Source of the DNA: Amia ocellicauda
Taxonomy: Eukaryota; Chordata; Actinopteri; Amiiformes; Amiidae
Length of the DNA stretch: 64,000 nucleotides
Direction of reading: 5' to 3'
Assembly (NCBI RefSeq): GCF_036373705.1
Contig: NC_089868.1
Location: forward strand, 13,206,520-13,270,519
The translations under genes were made by a program, and so were the position numbers. Under the pieces are notes generated by a model. It saw only the letters and a list, made by a program, of their open reading frames with translations, was not told the DNA's origin and searched no databases. Shown here piece after piece: positions 43,201-53,730 of the stretch (position 1 is the stretch's first letter; the number at the start of each line of letters is the position of its first letter).

Positions 43201-45411
43201 CTCAAACAAAGAAGGCCACTTCATAAATGATCCAGTCCCCACTTACCTTTCCAAGGGGGTTATTGGGTGTGTTGATGATAATGGCCTTGGTCTTAGGACC
43301 GAATTTACTGGCTAGTTCATCCGGATCCAGCACCCAGTCTCCACTTGAGATGTTTGTACTCTTTGTTGGTTTCTGATACATTGAGAAAAAAACATTGACA
43401 TGGGTTAAAAAGGCCACTTTCTGTTATGACAAGCAATATTACAGCCCATCAAAACACACAGTGCTTTTAGCCCAAAGTTCACTGAGGTTTCACACAATGT
43501 CAATCAATGTGGAATTCCCCTCACCTGGTAAATTCTACTTTCCCATATGACAGAATAAAATAAGAATTAGTAAATACAATTGCAAAAATACAATATCCCG
43601 ATCTAATGGCAAATCATGTTTGGCGACTTTCTAGACATGCCATTATAAATCAACATCAATGACTGCAAAAACACAACTATGTTCTGAGCAAATCAAAAGC
43701 TTTATATTAAAAATCAAATTATTCCATATTTATGGTAACATCTGATGACATAATATATAAATGAATCAAACTTACAAGTCTTAAGGATATTAGGATGGGT
43801 TTAGCACCTGCCATTTGAACCATGGGTACATAGCAGTCATAAAAGGGCTCGATAATTATTACCTAGAACAAAGAATGAAGTTAAGTCATTGCATAAAACT
43901 GCTGTTTTCCAATGTCTGGCTAATGAGTACAGACTGCACAGTAGAGATGATCAACTCACCTCATCGCCTTCATCAACCAGCGCTTGCATGGTGCTAAACA
44001 ATGAGCCATACGCTCCCACTGTGACCAGGATCTCTTTGAAACGGTCAATGTCCCGACCGTACACCATTCCGTATACCTGAGAAAGAGCCTTCACTAAAGA
44101 AGGATGTCCCTGTTGAAAATGGACCACGTTATTGGTTGCCATGTGGTTGGACACACAATGAACTCTTAAAGGAGCTACACTTGGAGAACTATGTGCACAC
44201 AAATATGCATGGGAATCTGCCTTAAAATCTGAAGGCAACACAAAACAGAACATAAACATTCCTTGGAGCATACAAAATTACTGCTGGTGTGCTCTATATT
44301 CATTTCAAACTCTATATTCATCTCAAATTTTAGAATTTAAAATATTTTAAACATCTTTAAAAAAAATAGCGTAATACATGAAGCTTTAAAAGAAGAAGGG
44401 TGCTCTTACAAAGCCTCTGGTGTATTGATTCATTTGGTCTACTGCTGCTGCCTTTGCCAAACCCTCCTTGATGTACTGGGGAGGAGGGATGTCGGGAAAG
44501 CCTTGGCCCAGGTTCACAATGGAGGGGTCTGCAGCTACAGACGTGAAGGCCACCCTATGGAAAACACATGGCACACACTCAAACGGGACGGCCTGCGTTC
44601 CTCGACTAACTGAGGACTTTGACACTTATCAATCAGAGAGACGTGAATCACTGAGAGAACCGACCGGTGCGTTCATTTCACACCATGTCTGAAATAACCA
44701 TAGCGAACAGAAGCAGCAAGGATGCTGGGGCTCTCAGAAAGTCCAGAATGATTTGTTACAGCTGCATTTAAAAACAAATCTGCAAGCACAAAAGCTCATT
44801 GACTTTCTATTGATTTATGCCTGGCTGATATAAGAATAATTGTGTGTCCATGTATTTAATAATTGTATTTTTCTGAATACTCTATCTTTGCATGGACATG
44901 TTTCTTTTAAAGTACAATTGTATGGTTACTATATTGTACAAAGAATGACATAATACATTTAATTAGACGAATAAACAACAGCTTGACAACATTTGATCTA
45001 AAATGACAAAACAAATACATTTGATTTAGGAACTCACAGGTACCAAAATAAATGAGATAGCATATTGTTTATGGAATGAACACATCTGAAATTTCAAAAG
45101 TACTCACCAAACATTTTTGTCAAGTCCTTCAATTCTCTTAGAGGGTTTGTGTCTAAAGGAAGCCATCTGAAGATTGAAAAACAAGCACATCTATTTGTAC
45201 TCAGTTATGCATTGAATTTGCATAGTCTATTATTCAGCGATTTGTTTAGAGATGCAAAAGAATGCAAAAGAACAGAATACATCATTGTAAGTGGGAAGGA
45301 AAAAGGAACACTCACTTGAGAAGTTGAGAAGCGCTGAAATCTTGTTGCCGAGTTTATAATATTAACCACAGACTTGGAAAAACAGCAGGTGAGTGCCTGA
45401 TGAAAGATCAT
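37166..45411 (-). CDS. KYAT3: Kynurenine aminotransferase 3 (cysteine-S-conjugate beta-lyase 2), complete
   Basis: PLP-dependent fold-type I aminotransferase that turns kynurenine into kynurenic acid and also acts as a glutamine transaminase and cysteine-conjugate beta-lyase, in mitochondria and cytosol. Thirteen coding exons on the minus strand total 1365 nt, 454 aa, matching the length recalled for human KYAT3. Motifs: [43 protein letters not shown], the PLP-lysine motif [15 protein letters not shown], and IRFCFIK with the carboxylate-binding Arg. The first 32 residues (MIFHQALT...RFQRFSTSQ) lack acidic residues and look like a mitochondrial presequence. Residues such as YDCYVPMV and [10 protein letters not shown] favour KYAT3 over KYAT1. 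Its last intron carries a broken LINE. Confidence 0.94.
37950..39660 (+). pseudogene. Degenerate non-LTR (LINE) reverse transcriptase
   Basis: In broken frames antisense to KYAT3. Readable motifs in RT order: PGDDGITVE (38636-38662), DYKEAFDSI (38809-38835, palm motif A), a [15 protein letters not shown] segment near 38967, and FANDII (39084-39101), which stands in for the catalytic FADD box with an Asp-to-Asn change. A C-terminal tail [11 protein letters not shown] lies at about 39609-39641. Many stops and frameshifts show it is dead. The LINE clade was not determined. Confidence 0.75.
40169..40255 (-). CDS. KYAT3: KYAT3 coding exon 12
   Basis: Acceptor ctttcag, donor atcaag|gtaaca. Encodes [16 protein letters not shown] and [11 protein letters not shown]; the Arg binds the substrate carboxylate. 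Confidence 0.96.
40455..40528 (-). CDS. KYAT3: KYAT3 coding exon 11
   Basis: Acceptor cccgtgcag, donor gagaag|gtaagc. Encodes [19 protein letters not shown]. Confidence 0.95.
41331..41517 (-). CDS. KYAT3: KYAT3 coding exon 10: small domain
   Basis: Acceptor tgtgtag, donor cactga|gtaagt. Encodes [18 protein letters not shown] and [17 protein letters not shown], conserved in the C-terminal small domain. Confidence 0.95.
41997..42086 (-). CDS. KYAT3: KYAT3 coding exon 9
   Basis: Acceptor cttctag, donor ttacag|gtaagt. Encodes [17 protein letters not shown] and [10 protein letters not shown]. Confidence 0.95.
42766..42842 (-). CDS. KYAT3: KYAT3 coding exon 8: PLP lysine
   Basis: Acceptor attgaaag, donor tggaag|gtaggg. 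Encodes [19 protein letters not shown]; the Lys in SAGKTF forms the internal aldimine. Confidence 0.96.
43049..43169 (-). CDS. KYAT3: KYAT3 coding exon 7
   Basis: Acceptor attctcag, donor aaatcg|gtaatg. Encodes [17 protein letters not shown] and [14 protein letters not shown], with the cofactor-binding Asp and Tyr. Confidence 0.96.
43247..43372 (-). CDS. KYAT3: KYAT3 coding exon 6
   Basis: Acceptor gtatcag, donor ggaaag|gtaagt. Encodes [17 protein letters not shown] and [13 protein letters not shown], with the PLP-binding Asn. Confidence 0.95.
43776..43862 (-). CDS. KYAT3: KYAT3 coding exon 5
   Basis: Acceptor gttctag, donor agactt|gtaagt. Encodes [19 protein letters not shown]; the aromatic FYDCY segment stacks near PLP. 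Confidence 0.94.
43960..44109 (-). CDS. KYAT3: KYAT3 coding exon 4
   Basis: Acceptor tttcaacag, donor gatgag|gtgagt. Encodes [18 protein letters not shown] and [19 protein letters not shown]; the GAYGS segment contacts the PLP phosphate. Confidence 0.96.
44410..44554 (-). CDS. KYAT3: KYAT3 coding exon 3
   Basis: Acceptor ttccatag, donor ggcttt|gtaaga. Encodes [19 protein letters not shown] and NQYTRGF, the substrate-side N-terminal loop. Confidence 0.95.
45108..45166 (-). CDS. KYAT3: KYAT3 coding exon 2: internal Met and N-terminal arm
   Basis: Acceptor atcttcag is followed immediately by ATG. Encodes [28 protein letters not shown] is a hallmark of kynurenine aminotransferases. Donor gtttg|gtgagt. 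Confidence 0.92.
45316..45411 (-). CDS. KYAT3: KYAT3 coding exon 1: mitochondrial presequence
   Basis: Starts [15 protein letters not shown] and ends FQRFSTSQ at donor tctcaa|gtgagt. Rich in Ser, Arg and hydrophobics with no acidic residue, as in mitochondrial targeting peptides. The exon itself probably begins at 45413, after acceptor ttggtgcag. Confidence 0.82.
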
Positions 45412-46149
45412 GTCTGCACCAAATTGACAAATTCAAAAGTGTTTATATACTACTGCACTTTGATTTCTAGTCTAAGGTCAACCTGTCCCAATAACAGAGC
45501 ATTATGTAACACTTGCATCAGGATATTTTTGATGATGATGTTGATCAACTTCTAACTGAGCTTTAGCATGACTTCTTTCTTTGGTATTGCCAAAGCATGC
45601 ATGACACAAGCGATATAAAAACAAAAAAATATCAGTACTTAAATTAAATAAACGAATCATAATTGAAATTAAATGTATTTGCACTGTTTCTTGCACAGTC
45701 TGTAAAATGTTGTATACCCCCCCCCCCCTACACATTAAGAGAACAAGTGGAGTTAGGCTCATCTTGATTTCAAATCAATGTTCAACAATACGTATTAATG
45801 ATTGTCTGGACCGATTTCACTTTAAACCTGGCACTTGTAATGAGTGTCTCGGAATGTGGGGTAAACTGACGCCTGCGCAGTGACATCATTCCGGAGCGAC
45901 ATCGAGGTTGTGGATGTCTGTTGTCATGGCGATGTGGCGACGAGCTGTAATGTGATTGGTTATAAATAAATAAAAAATGAGAATAAAGTTTTAAGAGGAC
46001 AGCTTTCATGTCATGTATTGTAAATAAGTATATATACGCAGAGTGGTAATTGGGTTTATTTTTAGGCAGGCGAACCTCAGGCACCCCAGGTCCTCTATTT
46101 GGACAGCGTGTGTCAGAAAGCGGCGCGGTTATTTTGAGACTGCAGTCAC

Positions 46150-46262
46150 AAAGTGTGGTCGTGTCCGTGTAGCGCAGATGTCCGCAGCTCTGCGCGGCTC
46201 CACCAATGGGATCGCTGAGATTCTGCAGACCTGCGCAGAACTGCGGGCATCTGCAGTTCAAG
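46150..46262. repeat. GC-rich hairpin repeat, copy C
   Basis: The best-preserved copy: gcagatgtccgcagctctgc on the left pairs with gcagaactgcgggcatctgc on the right around ccaccaatggga. Located in the KYAT3 5' intron. Confidence 0.6.
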
Positions 46263-46660
46263 GACGCCACCAAAGTCTGTTAACATCGTCTTCTGTTTCC
46301 ATTCCCCTGTGTATTCTCACTGCAGTGGTGCTGCACACTGATTTTCCATTACGGTCCTACAACACTGTATATTCATAATAGTATTATTTAAAAATGATTG
46401 ACTCAAAATACAAGGTCGCAGGCGTTTTAACCTGCAGTGAGATAATGCACGGACACTTGTGGCTGATTGCACAGACCTGGAATAGCCTGCCAGTCTGCAA
46501 GGGCAACAGCATAGACCTAAAGTCATTACCTCAAAGGCTGCAATGCGCTTTTTTATACCTTGATTTTATAATTCCCAAAGCATATCTGTTCAAGACAGCG
46601 ATGACGTATCTTATGATGTCCTTGTAGTCCAGAAGAAGAACTGGTTCAGTCAGTGCTCAC

Positions 46661-46765
46661 CTTGCAACACCCAATGATGCGCTGCGGCTCCACACACTCC
46701 CAGCAAACAAGCGTTGGGATTGGGATCCCTCCACATCCACCTCTAAAACATGTGCTCGGGCAAAC
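46661..46765 (-). other. KYAT3: Probable KYAT3 5' non-coding exon
   Basis: Bounded on the minus strand by acceptor ccgtctag and donor ttgcaag|gtgagc, 105 nt. Contains a short ATG-TTT-TAG upstream frame and no long open frame joined to KYAT3. Assigned by splice-site quality and position only. Confidence 0.45.
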
Positions 46766-47180
46766 CTAGACGGAGGGAGAGCGCAGATATTTGTAAATGC
46801 AACATGTCCATCTTAAAGGTGGACAGGTTCTTTATTCTGCAGGTTTTTTAAAAACCGGACCGTTTATGGTTTGATTATTTGTGGTTGACTTTTGTCTTGA
46901 TTTAACAGTTCGCCTCCCCGGTGCATAAGTAAAGAGTATATAGAGGGTCAAAGTGTAGATTATTAATTGATTTATGAATTGATCTTGCAAAATGTGAGGT
47001 TTCTGTAAGACGCCACTATGCACAATCTCGGCTTTTCTGCAGCAGGAGACCAGTCGGTGATACGCGGATGAAGGCGGACCCGACACTCTGTAACTATTAA
47101 TTTAATAATTTTCAAACACTCAACGACATGTGCATCTTAAATCAATGTCGGGAACTATTACTAATAATAAAAACTCTTAC

Positions 47181-47250
47181 CTCTTCAGCAAAAGTAGCAG
47201 ATGCCGTATGTTGGTTTCATGCTGCGATCACGACAGTGCTGCACAGCGGG
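47181..47250 (-). other. KYAT3: Probable KYAT3 first non-coding exon
   Basis: A donor ctgaagag|gtaaga on the minus strand is preceded by CpG-containing sequence and an NRF1-like site. The 5' limit is an estimate. Confidence 0.4.
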
Positions 47251-47265
47251 GTTTGACGTTAATGT

Positions 47266-47406
47266 GCATGCGCGTAGCTTTCTGCTCGGGCTCGGTTCAT
47301 GTTTATTAACTTAAATTATCACGTAATGCTTTCCCATGTATAAATATATGCTCACTATTAATATTTTTCTGAATATATAAATCAAACATACCCCCACGCA
47401 TGCGCA
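47266..47406. promoter_or_regulatory. KYAT3: KYAT3 promoter with two NRF1-like sites
   Basis: TGTGCATGCGCG (at about 47263-47274) and CACGCATGCGCA (47395-47406) each match the NRF1 consensus YGCGCAYGCGCR at 11 of 12 positions. NRF1 commonly drives nuclear genes for mitochondrial proteins, which suits KYAT3. Confidence 0.5.
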
Positions 47407-48307
47407 GGGTGTATGTTTTTTTTTTGTCTTATGATGTATTATTATTATTTATTTATTTGTATCAGAGGGACCCAACTACAACTAGGTCAGACTTGTACAT
47501 TTAAAGTCGCAAACAAAATAGTCGGTAACAGTCATGTTAACAAAAACATTAAACCAAACGTAAAATAATCGTCTACTAAATTTGCATGAAAGCATCTGTC
47601 AAATAATACATCATGTGCTATAGTAAATGTACAGCAATAGTAAAATAGCGATCACTTAATTAAGTTATAGGAGTATACTAATTAGGCATATGAAACAGAC
47701 AATATACATTTATAAACTGCGTTTGTTTACTCACATTATAATATAATAAAAGCAAATTCATATTTAAAGTGAAGAATAACAATATTTAATTTTACAGTGT
47801 AATACGCGACCAGCCGGTGGCGCTAACTTCAAGGAAACCCACTCATGAAATCATGCTAAATTAATGCGAGACTGATACTAAACGAATAAATAAAGGAATA
47901 TTTTTACTTCAAAATAGAGGTAAACAAATTGTGGCATTTTTAAAGAAATGCATAGCATAGGTGTTTGTTTGTTTTTTGCATTTAATCCTTTTACAGTACA
48001 TAATTGATTCCACATATTGCAGTGTAACCTATATTTCAGTGATATTATTAATTACATAACAATTTAATTTAAATTATGTGCAAATTGAACGTTTTAAGTC
48101 AAGAGAGTTAAGCTATTGATATGAAATGATAATGGTTTCTAAAAATAGTTTAGAGGTTAAGATGAAGCCTATTGATTAATTTAAATATTGCATTTTTGGA
48201 GATATAAAAATGGAAAAAGTATTTATCTCATCAAGTACAATTCTACATATATTCTATATTATATTATAGTTAATGAATAGTGTGTATTTTAATCAAACAT
48301 AGATTGT

Positions 48308-48322
48308 GTAGTAGTAGTAGTA

Positions 48323-48383
<61 letters not shown>
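48308..48383. repeat. (TAG)n(TAA)n microsatellite
   Basis: A few TAG units followed by about 20 TAA units, ending about 30 bases before a CRE-containing putative promoter. Confidence 0.95.
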
Positions 48384-48388
<5 letters not shown>

Positions 48389-48391
48389 CAA

Positions 48392-48454
48392 ACAATTCCC
48401 GGAACCAGAGCTGACGTCATCGTCACGTCAACGTCTGGAAGTTGAAATTCACAG
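48392..48454 (+). promoter_or_regulatory. Putative LRRC8B promoter / first exon
   Basis: Contains the palindromic STAT-like TTCCCGGAA (48396-48404), a full CRE TGACGTCA (48412-48419), a second half-site cluster cgtcacgtcaacgtc, and a strong donor ttcacag|gtaggt at 48454/48455. No coding start. Likely a 5' non-coding exon spliced to 53731, by inference. Confidence 0.5.
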
Positions 48455-49830
48455 GTAGGTTTTGTTTGCATTAACAGTCATTACTAATCAACTGTATAAT
48501 TTGTTTTAACCTAATGTGGTTTTAATCTGCCATTTTTCATTTTCATTTCTCTTTTTAGTGGCCAAACACTTTTTCTTTTGTTCTCTTTTAAATGTGTCCA
48601 ACGTAAGTAACTGATGGTGGTGCAATTTTGCTCAAGGGATAATTTTGGCCCAACTGACCACTTGTTAACCAAGCTAACCATAAACCAGTGTTGGGCCAAC
48701 TTAGTTTGCTATCTGGGATATTTTAAGATGATGTTTGTAAATTAATCATTATTATGTATTTTGTCCTCTTATAAAAAGACGCAGGTGTAACACTATTTCA
48801 TGTGAATGATTGTAATCTTTATTTTAAAGAAATCATGCCATTTATATTTAGTATAAAGTCAGCTTAGGCTACTAAATATCATGATTGGCAAAATAGTTGA
48901 GATAATGTGTTTCTCATGTGTCATATTCCAAAGTGAGACCTCAGTGTTAGAAATAAAATGTGAAACTGTATACAGAAAAACTGAAATCTCCAAAACCATC
49001 TCATATGCAACTACTTTATATTTGAGTGCTTACAACTGTAAAATTATAATGAAATTATACCAATGCAATGTGTTATATTTTATATTATATATCCAACAGT
49101 ATAAAACAGTGTGTGTCTTACCAAACAATGATGTAAATAATAATGAAAAGGCTGGAATTACAGGCCAAAACATTATGCATTATATCAGAGAAAGGCTTAA
49201 ATCGGATTCCACATGAACCTTAAACACTGTATTCCCCTGAAATAAGTACAAGGCTTGTCGGGATGCAATGTATAATGGAGAAAACAGCCTTAATATTTAA
49301 AGACAAAAAAGCCCACAGTGCAACCTAGACAGCCGTTTATATCGTAAATACAAACAGCTCTTTTAATCCAGAGAGGACAAAATCCTAACAAGTAAAAACA
49401 GCAGATGCTAATTCCGAAAGGCCTGTAGGAACATCAATAAATATTATTGGAGACCTTTATTTGATTCCTTATCTATGGAATTTCATGGTTTGAAACAACC
49501 GAGTACCACATTAACATTTAATAAATAATACATCTCACCAATAATTAATCTACTCCCCATGAAGCCATCTTTATTTATTGCTGTACAATTTACATCGTAT
49601 TAACAATTTAACTAGCAAATCTGCTGCTTAATGCGTTCCACTAAGCTTTGTTTTTAATTAAATGTGTGTGTGTTGAGGGGGGAGATTCCTGTTGTATCCC
49701 CCGCTGAGCACTAATACTTATATTACAGAAATCTTTTGTATTTCCAGATCATTACATTAAGTGATCTAGATATTGCAGATGTTTTAATAAATATAATATT
49801 AAATAAGGAGAATACAACAAAAAGGATTTG

Positions 49831-49835
<5 letters not shown>

Positions 49836-49903
<68 letters not shown>
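49836..49903. repeat. (TA)n(GA)n compound microsatellite
   Basis: About 13 TA units followed directly by about 20 GA units. Confidence 0.95.
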
Positions 49904-49907
<4 letters not shown>

Positions 49908-52900
49908 AGCATCAAAGGTGAGGCATGGGATTGTATATAGTGTTTATGCATTTGAGTGTAAATTACTGCATAAACCCTGTTGAGCTATTTGTGTCTTCTG
50001 TACTGCTAAACATCAGCAACATTAGAGGAAAAACAGGGATTATTAATGAAAAGAATATAAATAAATCCTGGGAATTTGGTCACAGCCCCGTTGATCATTG
50101 ATTTTTAATGAGCCTACAGGACATCTTAGCCAGAATTTGCCACTACAAGCTAAATTTATGAGGGACATCAAGCAAGAAGTGAAAAGTAGAATATAAAGCC
50201 TTTTTGATGCCTAAGGTTGAGATTTTTAAGTAGAGCTTGGCATGCATCAATTATTTATTGCAAGCATTGTAATTTAAATTGGTAAAAAAAAATAAACGAA
50301 TTTGTGCATTGAATGAACTGTAACACAATGAATTGTAATAGCAGTAAAGTACAAACCCAGGTCAAAATAAATACTAATACACCCCTTTTTTCCTGCCAAG
50401 GAATCTTTGAGTTCTTCTATCCAGTGCTTATAGACACATTATCTGGGCTCCTATTATTATTCACCTGGAATATTGTTCACAGGAAGAGAACAGCCAACAG
50501 ACAAAGCTACAACCGTTGCCTACAGTTTCTTTCCAATGCCAAATTTCGTGTCTGACTTAGTGGAGGCTGCTCGGTTATAGTCTTTTCATATTGTGTTGGA
50601 TTCAATGGATTTGTGCATTTATTGATTTTCACTCAGGCCGAAGCCCCCAACTACCAATGCAGCACCCAAATGTAATCCTCAACTCTCTCATTTCAAAAAT
50701 CACTTCATAAAATCCAATTACCCTCCTCCCACATGTGATGAACTCCTAAAATTGATTATTGCACAAAGCTGCTTTTATTCCTTAGAAGAGATCTGAGCCT
50801 TCCACGGGGTTGGCCATTCACACAACTGTTATTGGTAATCAATTACATCTGTTTCTGTGTTCAAAGTTGTAACCAAGTTAAATGTCCAACTTTTAATTAA
50901 CTGTCTTTTCTTTTTTTTAATTTGATTAAGTTATTCATTTATTTATAACCTAAGTTACACATTAAAAATGAATCCTGAAGGATACGTTTTCTTAGATTAT
51001 CTCAGCAGTATGCGCCTTTTGGGTCTAATTATCGAAATTAAAGTGAATTTATAATGCTTGGAAATTTTTCACGCTACTCTTGCAGTTTAATTTTTTATAG
51101 GCTTTCACTCGACCCTGAATTGGAAAATTACACTCCACTGAGACAAGCATACTACAAGCACAATGAAAAGCCTGCAGCAAAATTATTTTCAGTTTTTTTT
51201 ACTTGAAAACATTAAATATATTTCCCTTTTCCCTTTGGTACTTTCAGCCTACTAAACCTTATATTTTAATAAATATTGAACATGCGCTTTTAAACTGAGC
51301 ATGTTTTTCTGTGGCAGTTTGTTAATATGTTATTTAGCTGTTTTGATATGAGGCTCAGGGTATTTCTGACCTATATCCTACAGTCTAACCGTATACAGTC
51401 TTTACATTTACAGTCTTGGTTACAGAAAAAAAGAACCGTTGCAGACCAGAAAAAGATCACAATAATAATGATATGAAATTATTTGTGTTATGTGTAAACT
51501 TTAAATGTTAAATGTTATGTATAACTTTGGATTGGATGTTGAAATTAACATTTATTAGGATTGATCAAATATGATTTTTATTTATTTCCTTACTATGATA
51601 AAAGGGGGTGGACTGGATCATGGTGGTTGAACAAATCACCAGGCGAGAAGAAATATGTAGCTGCAACGTGCAACTTTGTAAAAAAAAAAAAAAAAAAAAA
51701 AACCTTATAGACAAATGTAGTATTTAGAAAAGTTACCAATATTTAATTAAGAAATTTGAATCAATATGCACTGGTAATGTCAACATGAATGAGGAAAAAC
51801 AAATTGTAGCAATGTTGAGTCTACCTACATTTCTAATTATCTCCTCTGAGATTATAAACAAGACTTTTAAATCTCAGTGGACTCTGGGTAAAATTGGCTA
51901 AAGCCATGAAGCACTTTCACGTTTCTGCTACATGTAATGCTATTACTTAAATTACTAAAATTGTGACACAACTCCCATTTAAATAATGATCTGTCTCCAG
52001 TGCAACTCTGAGAAATCTTCACAGCGGCTGTTGAAGAATATGAACACTGCCTGCATTTCTGTATCTCAATGTATATGAAACCTCCAACACAAACTTGGCT
52101 TGGTGTGACATAAGTGTATCTATTTATTTGAGATTGATGTCCTCAATTATGTTTTTCTCTTTCCCTTTCCTACATACTGTCTGAACTGGATTTAGCAGAA
52201 CATGTGCTTTTCGGACAAAGGTTTTTTTTGATGACTAACTGTGTCCTGTTCTGAGAAAACAACTGAGTCAGAGAGAGAAAATAAAAAGGCAGTTGAAACA
52301 CTATAATTTTCCCTAACAGTGTGTATAGACCGAGAGATGAAACAACATGCATCCTTGAAGGGTTAAGGGGAAGGGGGGTGGGAGGATTGTCAGCTTTCTG
52401 TTTCCTGTTTTGAACTGAATGCCAAGCTGTTTGCACTGTGTTCTTCAAAGCTATGTCTCTTTGCTATAATTCAGTTTCAGATATAATAACTTGGATTAAA
52501 TATTAAATGAATAATCTGTTGCGTCATTGTATGCAGAATTCCTTTCTAGAACTTCAGTTAATAAGCTTTCAATTTAACTAATGCCTTTAAGTCACTTTAA
52601 ATTAAAAATAAATACGTCAGCTTTTCTCATGTCAGCATGTTTGATCAGACGTTCACTCTACTCTAATTGTTTCCTGCAATGCACCCCATGCAGTCTACTG
52701 TAGTCTAGCAAGGTCACCTCACTCTCAACAAAACACAAGATATCAAGGGCTTACAATGAACATTTGATGTTTAGTGACCTCTAATTTAGGAATATGAATT
52801 TAGGAATATGAAAATATCAAGTACTGCCCTGTAATCCATCAAGTGGATCTGGATTTCCAATCAAGAAGCACTGCAAACCAGAATTTGGGTGTTTTAAAAC

Positions 52901-53096
52901 TGTTATTTCATTATTATTATTATTTTTTGGAAAATATACAATTTATCAAACCTAATAACTTATACAATCCCAATCTAATAATCATTTATGTTTATTAGAA
53001 TTATCTTTTTATGATTTGATTTTAAAATAAAGCACTAGAACAAATTTAATTTGGAACTATTTCCTTTAATTCAGGACAAATTATATTACTCAGACA

Positions 53097-53282
53097 ATGG
53101 CTGGGATTAAGTAAAAACTTTGACCCACCCGCTAATAGAAAACTACAGCACTGTACTCAGTTGTGGCTTCATTTTTAGTAAGATGCCACTTTCTTCTAAT
53201 CAAAAATGTAACCGCTATGATGTACAGGTTTGTAGATTGCTATTAGCGGGTGGGTCATAGTTTTGATTTAATCTGGCCCTAT
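53097..53282. mobile_element. MITE with about 45-bp TIRs, 186 bp
   Basis: Left arm gattaagtaaaaactttgac continuing ccacccgctaatag is mirrored on the right, whose reverse complement reads gattaaatcaaaactatgac then ccacccgctaatag. Fourteen terminal-proximal bases are identical. The superfamily was not assigned. It ends about 450 bases before the LRRC8B coding exon. Confidence 0.8.
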
Positions 53283-53730
53283 GTTTTGTTGAATGGACTA
53301 AACGAGTTGCAGACAATAGCACGAGACTCATTGTGTGGTAGAAGATGGATTCTTTATCCTCAGATAGTCTCAACATCAACATCAAAAGTTACATTTGGTA
53401 TTTGATGGGTTGTGTACAAGACAGAGAAGAGAGTTATTTCCTTCTTGGTCAAGGATGCTAACACAGCAAGTTTTGTTAAACAACAAAATGCAGGGCAACA
53501 ACAGAATGCAGAGCTTTAGAGATAAGATAGCTATATTTGAAATGATAGAAATAATCTATACTGTTGAGCGAGACTGTGTCAGCCTTTGCCAGGTCCAAGA
53601 ATAACAGAGAAACAGAGTCAGCTTTAAAACTCTAGGAATGTGAAATGTATCTAGAAACATTAAATTTAGTTCTTCACAAGTGAAGTGACAGGCAGATTTT
53701 CCCTAACGACTGACTTTATTCCTGCTGCAG

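Larger units (their letters stand above)
48455..53730. other. Putative LRRC8B 5' intron
   Basis: AT-rich and without recognisable coding exons. Contains the TA/GA microsatellite (49836-49903), an A run at 51680-51701 and the MITE at 53097-53282. Other 5' non-coding exons could be hidden here. Confidence 0.55.

Noticed and set aside
45782-46378. Overlapping long frames on both strands near the KYAT3 5' intron
   Set aside because: They are caused by the GC-rich hairpin copy C and its flanks; the two strands mirror each other and neither shows a domain.
46430-46560. Segment with tggaatagcctgccagtctg resembling a LINE 3' region
   Set aside because: The similarity is short and from memory, with no tail or border found, so it was not listed as an element.
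48289-48471. Frame encoding a poly-Ile tract
   Set aside because: Pure translation of the TAA microsatellite.
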